A DNA stretch of 5,703 bases from Actinomycetota bacterium (GTDB lineage: Bacteria > Actinomycetota > Thermoleophilia > Solirubrobacterales > 70-9), in NCBI GenBank assembly GCA_005884305.1, contig VAYL01000006.1:1-5703 (forward strand). The letters run 5' to 3'. The translations under genes and the position numbers were made by a program. Under the pieces are notes generated by a model, which was not told where the DNA came from, made no database searches, and saw only the letters and a program-made list of their open reading frames with translations. This document shows positions 1 through 5,703 of the stretch, one piece after another (the stretch's first letter is position 1; each line of letters starts with the position of its first letter).

Positions 1-733
1 CGCATCGCCAAGGTGCTCCAGCGGGGGCTTCGGCCCGAGGAGCCGGCGCCGATCCCGGGCCTCGAGGTCTCGGTTGTATTCGAGGCCGCCGGCGAGGGAG
101 TTGAGCTCGGGGGAGACTTCTACGACGTCATCCCGGTCGAGGATTTCCACTACGTCCTGGTGGGAGATGTCGCGGGGCACGGGGCGGACGTCGCCGCGTA
201 CACGGCGCAGATCCGTCACACGGTCCGGGCCCTCGCGCGCTTCGGCACGACTCCGGCGGACATCGTCGAGCGGGTAAACACTGTGCTCGTCGAGACGGAT
301 ACCGGCGAGCGCTTCGCCACCCTCCAGCTGGCCCAGGTCGAGACACGGGAATCCGGCGCCATCGATGTGGAGCTCACTAGCGCTGCGCATCCACCGGCGG
401 TGATCGTGCGGAGCGACGGGTCCACCGAGACCCTCAGCGGCGGCGCGATCGTCGGCGTCTGGCAGCGGGTGGAGGTCGCCGTCCACCGCTTCAGGCTCGA
501 GCCGGGCGAGACTCTCCTTCTCTACACCGACGGCTGGCTCGAGGCAGGACCGGTGAGGAGCCATCCCAGGCGGACGCGAAGGAGGTCGCAGCGGTGGCGA
601 CGACGAGCTCGATTCGGTCCTCGACCGGCTCCGTGCCGACGCCGTCGCCAGGGCGGGAAACGAGCTGGAGGACGACATGGTCCTGCTGGCCCTGCGGCCC
701 ACCGGATCCCGCGAGCCCGCAGCAACGGCATAA
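1..733 (+). CDS. SpoIIE/RsbU-type PP2C serine phosphatase, C-terminal domain (5' partial, frameshifted)
   Basis: This is a phosphatase domain of the kind that dephosphorylates anti-anti-sigma (STAS) proteins in partner-switching pathways. The window opens inside the gene, at the helix that usually begins the domain (RIAKVLQRGLRP), so any upstream sensor part is missing. Counting from base 1, the metal-site motifs are GGDFYDV (D39), VGDVAGHG (D56), SAAHPP (H130) and LLLYTDGWLEAG (D177); the final acidic motif EDDMVLLALRP lies at 668-700. The frame is not continuous. Frame 1 reads well to about SHP (559-567), frame 3 then gives QADAKEVAAVA (567-599), and frame 2 gives GDDELDSVLDRLRADAV and so on to the TAA at 731-733. 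Two missing single bases, one at the CCC run (565-567) and one near 599, would restore a full domain. Either sequence error or a decaying gene could explain this. The stop lies 9 nt before the cyclase ATG, which suggests an operon. Family is confident; the specific target is unknown. Confidence 0.85.
565..588 (+). repeat. Dispersed 24-nt exact repeat, copy 1 (in the phosphatase gene)
   Basis: This stretch is identical over 24 nt to 1770-1793. Read in frame 3, it encodes QADAKEV, which fits the phosphatase only if one base is missing at the CCC run where the repeat begins. Confidence 0.75.
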
Positions 734-742
734 TCCCCGCCC

Positions 743-2338
743 ATGGCGCTGCCGGCGCTGTCTCGCCTATATCGCCGGCTTGGCCGGCGCTATCCCTACG
801 TCTTCCTAACGATCGAGCTGCAGAGCGCGTTCGCGGTGACGGCTGCGACGCTCGCCCTCTTCAGCTTCTACTACAACGCCTCCACCGCGGACTACCTCAG
901 GATCGTGGTGGTCGCCCTCGCCCTGACCGGCGCCGCGGTCGCGATCACGCTGATCCGCACGTTCCCGCTGATGCGGCCCATCCACAGCTGGCTGGGCGGC
1001 TCGCGCGACAGCGACAGCACGACGCGGGCCTGGGCGGCCGCGGTTGCCCTGCCGCTCAACCTGATCCGCCGGGACATGTGGGTTCCGATCGGGATCGCGA
1101 TCATCCCGACATGCATCTGGGCGGTTGCCGTCCTGGACCTCGACTGGCCCGCGTTCTTCCCGCTGTTCGCGGGCTCGCTGGTCGCCCTCGGCTACTCGGC
1201 GATCCTCCACTACCTGATCCTCGAGGCGGGGATGCGGCCCGTCCTCCTGGACATCAACGCCGGCGAGGAGGGGCCGCGCCTGAGGACGCCGACCGCGGCC
1301 GTGCCGCTGCGGCTGAGGCTGATGACCGCGCTGCCGCTCATCAACATCATCACGGGCCTCGTCGTCGCCGCCCTGACCTCGGAGGGCGGCGGCGGTGCCG
1401 CGCTTGGCGCCGACGTCCTGATCGCGGTCGGAGTGGCGACCACGATCTCGCTCGAGCTGACCGTCCTGTTCGCGAAGTCGATCGTCCGGCCGATCACCGA
1501 CCTGCAGCGGGCGACGGAGGCGGTTCGCGAGGGCCGCTACGACGTCGCGGTGCCGGTCACGACCGGCGACGAGCTTGGGGAGCTCGCCGCGTCGTTCAAC
1601 CAGATGGTCGAGGGGTTGGCCGAGCGCGAGCGGCTGCGCGAGGCCTTCGGCACCTATCTCGACAAGTCGGTCGCGGAGTACATCCTCAGCGAGGGCTTCA
1701 GCGAGGAGGGGGAGGAGGTCGAGGTCTCGATCCTCTTCTGCGACGTGCGGGATTTCACGAGCTTCGCCGCCCAGGCGGACGCGAAGGAGGTCGTCATGCG
1801 CCTGAACGCGCTGTTCGCCGTGGTCGTTCCGATCGTCAACAGGCACGGTGGCCACGTCGACAAGTTCGTCGGCGACGGGCTCCTGGCGATGTTCGGCGCC
1901 CCTGAGCCCTTCCCTGATCACGCCGACCGGGCCGTCCGCGCCGCATGCGAGATGGCGAACGTCGTGAATTCCGAGGACGAGCCGGGGTTCCACATCGGCA
2001 TCGGCGTCAACACGGGGCGGGTGGTCGCCGGGTCCATCGGCGGCGCCGGACGGCTGAACTTCAGCGTCATCGGCGACGCGGTCAACATCGCGTCGCGCGT
2101 CGAGTCCGCGACGCGCGACCTGGACGAGGACGTGCTGATCACCGAGGCGACCGCGAGCGAGCTTGCTGACGACATCGAGGTCACCGATTGCGGCGAGCAT
2201 GAGCTCAAGGGACAGCCCGAGCCGTTGCGCCTGTGCGCGCCGCGGGTTCGCGATGCGGTCGGGCCCCGTCCCGGCGAGGAGCCGCTGGCCACCGGTCGCG
2301 GCGACGGCAGGCGCGTCAGCGGGCTGGCCCCGCTGTGA
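743..2338 (+). CDS. Membrane-bound class III adenylate cyclase with HAMP domain
   Basis: A 531-residue protein predicted to make cAMP from ATP at the inner face of the membrane. About six hydrophobic helices are visible (roughly residues 20-42, 50-72, 106-128, 133-158, 190-212 and 218-243). A HAMP linker follows at about 230-298 (KSIVRPITDL; DELGELAASFNQM), then a short helix (LREAFGTYLDKSVAEYIL) and the cyclase domain, about 325-505. Catalytic residues fit the class III pattern: metal aspartates D334 (FCDVRDFT) and D378 (KFVGDG), exactly 44 apart; adenine-selecting K374; transition-state N448 and R452 (GDAVNIASR). The second base-selecting position, normally Asp or Thr, is Ser441. The layout matches mycobacterial six-TM HAMP cyclases such as Rv3645 and Rv1318c. 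ATG 743 is chosen because it follows the phosphatase stop closely and precedes the first helix; no strong Shine-Dalgarno is visible. The last 30 or so residues form a low-complexity tail. The input signal cannot be read from the sequence. Confidence 0.95.
   Translation: MALPALSRLYRRLGRRYPYVFLTIELQSAFAVTAATLALFSFYYNASTADYLRIVVVALALTGAAVAITLIRTFPLMRPIHSWLGGSRDSDSTTRAWAAAVALPLNLIRRDMWVPIGIAIIPTCIWAVAVLDLDWPAFFPLFAGSLVALGYSAILHYLILEAGMRPVLLDINAGEEGPRLRTPTAAVPLRLRLMTALPLINIITGLVVAALTSEGGGGAALGADVLIAVGVATTISLELTVLFAKSIVRPITDLQRATEAVREGRYDVAVPVTTGDELGELAASFNQMVEGLAERERLREAFGTYLDKSVAEYILSEGFSEEGEEVEVSILFCDVRDFTSFAAQADAKEVVMRLNALFAVVVPIVNRHGGHVDKFVGDGLLAMFGAPEPFPDHADRAVRAACEMANVVNSEDEPGFHIGIGVNTGRVVAGSIGGAGRLNFSVIGDAVNIASRVESATRDLDEDVLITEATASELADDIEVTDCGEHELKGQPEPLRLCAPRVRDAVGPRPGEEPLATGRGDGRRVSGLAPL
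1770..1793 (+). repeat. Dispersed 24-nt exact repeat, copy 2 (in the cyclase gene)
   Basis: Second copy of the 24-nt sequence at 565-588. Here it encodes QADAKEV (residues 344-350) just after the first metal-binding aspartate region of the cyclase domain, in the same codon register as copy 1. Confidence 0.75.
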
Positions 2339-3951
2339 GCGTCCACGGCGGGCGACTCGTCGCGCGGACGCTCGCCTCGCGGGGCGTAAGCCATCTCTTC
2401 ACCCTCTCGGGCGGCCACCTGTTCTCGATCTACGACGGCTGCCGGGAGGAGGGGATCGAGGTCGTCGACACCCGCCACGAGGCATCCGCGGCGTGGGCGG
2501 CGGAGGGGTTCGCCAAGGCCACGCGCCGCGCGGGCGTGTGCGCGCTGACCGCCGGCCCTGGCGTCACCAACGCGATGAGCCCGCTCGCCGGCGCGCAGCA
2601 GAATCGCTCGCCGCTCGTCGCGCTCGGTGGCCGCGCCCCGGAGATGCGATGGGGATCGGGCTCGCTCCAGCAGATCGACCATGTGCCGTTCGTCTCGCCG
2701 CTCACCAAGTCAGCACAGACGGTCAAGGAGACGTCGAGCATCCCGGAGCTGACGGCCGCCGCCATCGACGAGGCACTCGCGCAGCCCAGTGGCCCGACGT
2801 TCGTGGACTACCCGCTCGACGTCGTCTTCCAGGAGGCCGACGCGGAGGTCCGGGAGGCGGCCGAGCGATTGACCACTGGGCCGGCCGATCGGGCCGATGA
2901 GGCGGCCGCCCTCATGGCCGGCGCTGAGCGCCCGGCGATCATGGCGGGCACCGGCCTCTACTGGGCGTATGGCGAGGACGAGCTCAGGGCGCTCGCCGAG
3001 GCGCTCCAGATCCCCGTGTTCCTCAACGGCATGGGGCGGGGGTGCCTGCCCGCGGACCACGAGCTGTACTTCTCTCGCGCCCGCGGCAAGGGGCTGAAGG
3101 AGGCCGATGTCGCGCTCGTCATCGGCGTGCCCCTCGACTTCCGCTTGGGCTTCGGCGGCTCCTTCGGCGACGACACCAGGATCGTCTCGCTCGACGTCGA
3201 GCCCAGCCGTCTTGCGGCGACGCGCCAACCGCAGATCGAGCTCGTCGGCGACATCCCGGCGACCCTCGCCGCCCTGCGCGAAGCGGCCGCGTCCGGTGCC
3301 CGCAACGAGAGCGCCTGGGTCGCCGCCCTGCGCGAAACCGAGACCGAGAGGCGCGACGCCGAACGCGAGGAGCTCACCGACGACCGGGCGCCGCTTCACC
3401 CGGTGCGGATCTACGGCGAGCTCAACCAGCTCCTCGACCGCGACGCGATCGTGATCGGCGACGGTGGCGACTTCGTCTCCTACGCCGGGCGCTTCATCCA
3501 GACATACGAGCCCGGCGCCTGGATGGACCCGGGCCCGTTCGGGTGCCTGGGCGCGGGCCCCGGGCAGGCGATCGGCGCCGCGAAGGCCCACCCGGGCCGG
3601 CAGATCTGCCTGCTTCTGGGCGACGGCGCTTTCGGGTTCTCCGGTCTCGAGTTCGACACCATGGCCAGGCACAATCTCCCGGTCGTGGGAATCATCGGCA
3701 ACAACGGGATCTGGGCCTTGGAGCACCACCCGATGAAGTTCCTCTACGGGTACTCGATGGCCGCCGAGTTGCGCCCCGCGACCCGCTACGACCAGATCGC
3801 GGAGGCTCTGGGATGCCACGCCGACCTCGTCACCAAGCCCGACGAGCTGCGCCCGGCCCTGGAGCGGGCCTTCGCCGCCGGCCGTCCGGCGCTCGTGAAC
3901 GTCCTGACCGACCCCGAGGTCGTCTACCCCCGCAAGGCCGTCCTGGCGTAG
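2335..3951 (+). CDS. ilvG: IlvG-like thiamine pyrophosphate enzyme (acetolactate synthase family)
   Basis: A 538-residue cytoplasmic enzyme of the acetolactate synthase/2-hydroxyacyl-CoA lyase superfamily, with the usual three parts: N-terminal PYR domain (about 1-165), central domain (about 180-320) and C-terminal TPP-binding domain (about 350-520). The catalytic glutamate that activates TPP is E49 (TRHEASAAW). The TPP/Mg motif runs from GDG (429-431) to NN (456-457). From memory, stretches such as FTLSGGHLFSIYDGCREEGI, GSLQQIDHVPFV and FSRARGKGLKEADVALVIGVP resemble Mycobacterium tuberculosis IlvG (Rv1820) closely. The start is taken as GTG 2335, which overlaps the cyclase stop as GTGA and puts HGGRLVAR where relatives begin; starts further upstream would add an unrelated Arg-rich leader. 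No ilvN regulatory subunit or ilvC is adjacent. After NN the sequence reads GIWALEHHPM rather than the canonical acetolactate synthase pattern containing QW, so the true substrate is uncertain. Confidence 0.93.
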   Translation: MSVHGGRLVARTLASRGVSHLFTLSGGHLFSIYDGCREEGIEVVDTRHEASAAWAAEGFAKATRRAGVCALTAGPGVTNAMSPLAGAQQNRSPLVALGGRAPEMRWGSGSLQQIDHVPFVSPLTKSAQTVKETSSIPELTAAAIDEALAQPSGPTFVDYPLDVVFQEADAEVREAAERLTTGPADRADEAAALMAGAERPAIMAGTGLYWAYGEDELRALAEALQIPVFLNGMGRGCLPADHELYFSRARGKGLKEADVALVIGVPLDFRLGFGGSFGDDTRIVSLDVEPSRLAATRQPQIELVGDIPATLAALREAAASGARNESAWVAALRETETERRDAEREELTDDRAPLHPVRIYGELNQLLDRDAIVIGDGGDFVSYAGRFIQTYEPGAWMDPGPFGCLGAGPGQAIGAAKAHPGRQICLLLGDGAFGFSGLEFDTMARHNLPVVGIIGNNGIWALEHHPMKFLYGYSMAAELRPATRYDQIAEALGCHADLVTKPDELRPALERAFAAGRPALVNVLTDPEVVYPRKAVLA

Positions 3952-3978
3952 TTCGGTCAGCCAGCCAGCTCCCCCCGT

Positions 3979-4004
3979 GAACCGGCGCACGGCGGTTCGT
4001 TTTT
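3979..4004 (+). terminator. Probable intrinsic terminator after the ilvG-like gene
   Basis: A perfect 6-bp stem, GAACCG (3979-3984) with CGGTTC (3993-3998), encloses an 8-nt loop. One G and then five T residues (4000-4004) follow. It starts 27 nt after the TAG of the TPP enzyme, a normal place for a Rho-independent terminator, and would separate the three-gene unit from the cell-wall gene. The stem is short for a G+C-rich genome, so it may be weak. Confidence 0.5.
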
Positions 4005-4024
4005 CGGTACGAAACAGGGGGTAC
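3999..4024 (+). promoter_or_regulatory. Candidate SigB/SigF-type stress-sigma promoter
   Basis: GTTT (3999-4002) and GGGTAC (4019-4024) are separated by 16 nt. This matches the actinobacterial SigF/SigB-family consensus (GTTT, 14-17 nt, GGGTA[CT]) in both boxes and spacing. Transcription would start near 4031, giving a leader of about 60 nt before the GTG at 4090. The -35-like box overlaps the T-run of the preceding terminator. The match is by eye only, and a chance hit is possible. Confidence 0.45.
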
Positions 4025-4072
4025 TGGCGCCCACAACGGCAGCTCGCTCCATCAGCACGGACGGCTCGCCAC

Positions 4073-4086
4073 GGAGGGACGGAGAG
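4073..4086 (+). promoter_or_regulatory. Ribosome binding site region for the lytic transglycosylase gene
   Basis: Two purine-rich Shine-Dalgarno-like elements precede GTG 4090: GGAGG (4073-4077, 12 nt away) and GGAG (4081-4084, 5 nt away). The frame is open upstream to the TAG at 3949-3951 but has no ATG or GTG before 4090. The Shine-Dalgarno elements and the signal peptide that follows therefore fix this GTG as the start. Confidence 0.6.
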
Positions 4087-4089
4087 AGA

Positions 4090-5703
4090 GTGCGACGGAG
4101 GCATCTGGTCTGCATCGCAATCGCCGTCGCCACGGCGACGACGGCCGGCGCCGTGAACGCGAACGCCGGAGGAATCCCAAGCGGCGTCAAGGACACGGTC
4201 AAGAGCACGACCGGCACCGTGAAGAACACGGTCGGTAATACGGTCAAGGACACCACCGGGACGGTCAAGGACACGACCGGAACTGTCAAGGACACCACCG
4301 GGAGCGTCACGGGCACGGCCGGGAGCGCGGTTGGCACCGTGACCGGCAGCGGTAGCAGCGGCAGCGGAACCGGGACCACGGGGACCACTGGGACGACCGG
4401 CACGACAGGCACCGGCACGACGACGACCTCCGGCTCCGGCGGCCCGGGCGCGGCCGGCCCGGGCGGCACCGCGGGCCACGGGGGTCGCCCCGGGAGCAGA
4501 CATGGCGGCCGGAACGGATCGGGCGGCACCGCCCTGCCCCGGCATCCGATGGCGATGCCGCACCAGCCTCAGCAGAGGCCCAATGGCGTCCCCACCAGGT
4601 ACAACCCGACCCTCAGCATCGCGAGCCCGAACCCGTCGCCGTTCGGCATGCCGAGCTTCCTCATCGGCCAGTTCGAGATCCCGCCGTTCCTGCTGCCGAT
4701 CTATCAGGCCTGCGGCACGCAGTACGGGATTCCGTGGGAGGTGCTCGCGGGCATCAACAAGATCGAGACGGGCTTCGGCGCCAACCTGAACGTCTCGAGC
4801 GCGGGGGCCGTTGGGTGGATGCAGTTCATGCCATCGACCTGGCAGGCCTACGGAACCGACGCGAACGGCGACGGCCGCGCGGATCCGTTCAACCCGGTCG
4901 ACGCGATCTGCTCGGCGGCTCGCTACCTGCAGGCCAACGGCGGGGACACCAACATCCGCGGCGCGATCTTCGCCTACAACCACGCGAGCTGGTACGTGGA
5001 TGAGGTCATCCTCTATGCCCAGCAGTACGGCAGGCTCCCCGATGAGCTCGTCGGCTCCATCACGGGCCTCACCCAGGGCGACGAGTTCCCGATCGCGGCC
5101 AAGTCCCGCTACGCGGACGACAGTTCGACGAGCCCGGTGTCCAGGTCGCGTACTCCGCGTGGAATCAACATCTACTCACGCGAGGGCGCGCCCGTCGTAG
5201 CGGTCGCCGATGGCACGGTCAAACGAATCGGCTATACCCGCAAGCTAGGGAACTATGTGGTCCTCGAGGACGACTACGGCAACCGCTTCACTTATTCGCA
5301 GCTCGGCTCGATTCAGTCGGACCTAAGTCCCGCAATGGCCAAGCACGACCGGAACAAGAAGCAGCCGTCCAAGCCTCTGGACTCAAAGGGGGCCCGCAAG
5401 CACGAGGGGAGCCGGAACGAGTCGGCCAGGCGTCGGCTCTACGCGCTGCCGGCGCGGCCTCACAACGTCGCCCGCGCGACGCTCTTCGGGCAGTTCCAGC
5501 CGGCGCTCGACCCCCCGCCCGGACGGACCAACCAGGAGGCTGACCGCAGGCCGGATCACGCCGGGTTGCTTTACACGGGCTCGCACGTCAGCGACGGGAC
5601 GCTCCTCGGCCGAGTCGGCAAGACGGACAAGCTCGCCCCACACATCAACTTCGCGATCCAGCCAACGGGCTCGGGAAACACGTGGGTGGATCCGAAACCC
5701 ATC
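4090..5703 (+). CDS. Secreted lytic transglycosylase with degenerate M23 (LytM) domain (3' partial)
   Basis: A cell-wall enzyme predicted to cleave peptidoglycan glycan strands outside the membrane; 538 residues are visible and the frame is still open at the window end. A signal peptide (residues 1-26: MRRRH, a hydrophobic core, then ANA before the likely cut) is followed by heptad repeats KDTTGTV (about 32-73) and a Gly/Thr/Ser-rich linker (about 86-150). The transglycosylase domain spans about 198-320, with catalytic Glu226 (INKIETGFG), GAVGWMQFMPSTW (240-251), a calcium-type loop DANGDGRAD (257-265) and FAYNHASWY (294-302). An M23-like domain begins near 354 (RGINIY, APVVAVADGTV, GNYVVLEDDYGNRFTYSQLG). 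It resumes at about 503 (GTLLGRVGKT, APHINFAIQP) after a basic insert of roughly 90 residues. Zinc-ligand positions read P356, N360 and N520 in place of His, Asp and His, so this domain is probably inactive as a peptidase. The closing VDPKPI suggests the natural end is near. It is probably transcribed alone from the intergenic promoter. Confidence 0.88.
   Translation, partial: MRRRHLVCIAIAVATATTAGAVNANAGGIPSGVKDTVKSTTGTVKNTVGNTVKDTTGTVKDTTGTVKDTTGSVTGTAGSAVGTVTGSGSSGSGTGTTGTTGTTGTTGTGTTTTSGSGGPGAAGPGGTAGHGGRPGSRHGGRNGSGGTALPRHPMAMPHQPQQRPNGVPTRYNPTLSIASPNPSPFGMPSFLIGQFEIPPFLLPIYQACGTQYGIPWEVLAGINKIETGFGANLNVSSAGAVGWMQFMPSTWQAYGTDANGDGRADPFNPVDAICSAARYLQANGGDTNIRGAIFAYNHASWYVDEVILYAQQYGRLPDELVGSITGLTQGDEFPIAAKSRYADDSSTSPVSRSRTPRGINIYSREGAPVVAVADGTVKRIGYTRKLGNYVVLEDDYGNRFTYSQLGSIQSDLSPAMAKHDRNKKQPSKPLDSKGARKHEGSRNESARRRLYALPARPHNVARATLFGQFQPALDPPPGRTNQEADRRPDHAGLLYTGSHVSDGTLLGRVGKTDKLAPHINFAIQPTGSGNTWVDPKPI
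4183..4308 (+). repeat. 21-bp tandem repeats encoding KDTTGTV heptads
   Basis: Three near-identical 21-bp units lie end to end at 4246-4266, 4267-4287 and 4288-4308. They encode KDTTGTV, KDTTGTV and KDTTGSV. More diverged copies precede them (SGVKDTV, KSTTGTV and the eight-residue KNTVGNTV). The repeat sits just after the signal peptide of the transglycosylase and would form a spacer, or a regular Val-registered structure, between membrane and catalytic domain. Copy number is likely to vary between strains. Confidence 0.8.
4345..4440 (+). repeat. Low-complexity Gly/Thr/Ser-coding tract
   Basis: Imperfect short repeats of GGC/ACC/ACG codons encode residues 86-117 of the transglycosylase (GSGSSGSGTGTTGTTGTT and onwards). 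It is probably a flexible wall-spanning linker. Its codons keep the frame of the surrounding gene. Confidence 0.7.

Noticed and set aside
565..1905. Frame-1 continuation of the phosphatase reading frame down to 1905
   Set aside because: After about 567 it becomes Arg/Pro/Gly-rich with no family signal and runs through the well-supported cyclase gene in another frame. It is a product of high G+C content.
806..2200. Minus-strand open frame opposite the cyclase (464 codons)
   Set aside because: Composition is dominated by Arg, Asp, Gln and Val in shadow-frame fashion. It is fully antisense to a cyclase with an intact catalytic set.
2233..2334. Upstream start for the IlvG-like enzyme
   Set aside because: It would add an Arg-rich leader that overlaps the cyclase end in another frame. 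GTG 2335 matches where relatives begin and gives the GTGA overlap.
4002..4014. Small palindrome TTTCG-GTA-CGAAA as an operator
   Set aside because: Only 5-bp arms around a 3-nt centre, lying between the two boxes of the candidate promoter. It is too short to call a repressor site without comparative data.
3952..4089. c-di-AMP (ydaO-type) riboswitch ahead of the wall hydrolase gene
   Set aside because: Such riboswitches often precede actinobacterial wall hydrolase genes, but I could not find the conserved GGGGTGAATCC-like and GCTAACCTCG-like segments, and the 138-nt region is also occupied by a terminator and a promoter candidate.
2710..4983. Very long minus-strand open frame (757 codons)
   Set aside because: It lies antisense to two well-supported genes, has an Arg/Ala/Gly/Asp-biased composition and shows no domain motifs. 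G+C-rich coding DNA often leaves the complementary frame open.

Overview
The window is a G+C-rich piece of bacterial DNA with four protein genes, all on the + strand; the first and last run off the ends. The organism is most likely an actinobacterium. The evidence is the strong G/C preference at third codon positions, the use of GTG starts, a six-helix HAMP adenylate cyclase of the mycobacterial Rv3645/Rv1318c type, and a TPP enzyme closely resembling mycobacterial IlvG (Rv1820). The last gene, a secreted lytic transglycosylase fused to a split, degenerate M23 domain, recalls proteins I associate with Thermoleophilia (Solirubrobacterales/Gaiellales). That placement is an inference and was not tested by a search.

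Layout. (1) 1-733: C-terminal catalytic domain of a SpoIIE/RsbU-type PP2C Ser/Thr phosphatase. All catalytic motifs are present, but the reading frame changes twice between about 565 and 600. (2) 743-2338: membrane-bound class III adenylate cyclase (six TM helices, HAMP, cyclase domain). (3) 2335-3951: IlvG-like TPP-dependent enzyme, whose GTG start overlaps the cyclase stop by 4 nt. (4) 3952-4089: intergenic region with a probable intrinsic terminator, a candidate SigB/SigF-type promoter overlapping its T-run, and the ribosome binding site of the last gene. (5) 4090-5703: secreted peptidoglycan lytic transglycosylase with a heptad-repeat/Gly-Thr linker and a degenerate LytM (M23) domain, open at the window end.

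How they may work together. The first three genes look like one transcription unit: a phosphatase of the kind that controls partner-switching regulation, a cAMP-producing membrane sensor, and a metabolic TPP enzyme. The cell-wall gene appears to be a separate unit. Its candidate stress-sigma promoter gives a speculative link to the RsbU-like phosphatase upstream, because enzymes of that family commonly control SigB/SigF-family sigma factors.

No tRNA, rRNA, CRISPR array, insertion sequence or phage feature was seen. The points most worth a second look are the degenerate and interrupted M23 domain, the terminator/promoter overlap, the frame disruptions in the phosphatase, and an exact 24-nt repeat shared in the same reading frame by the phosphatase and cyclase genes.
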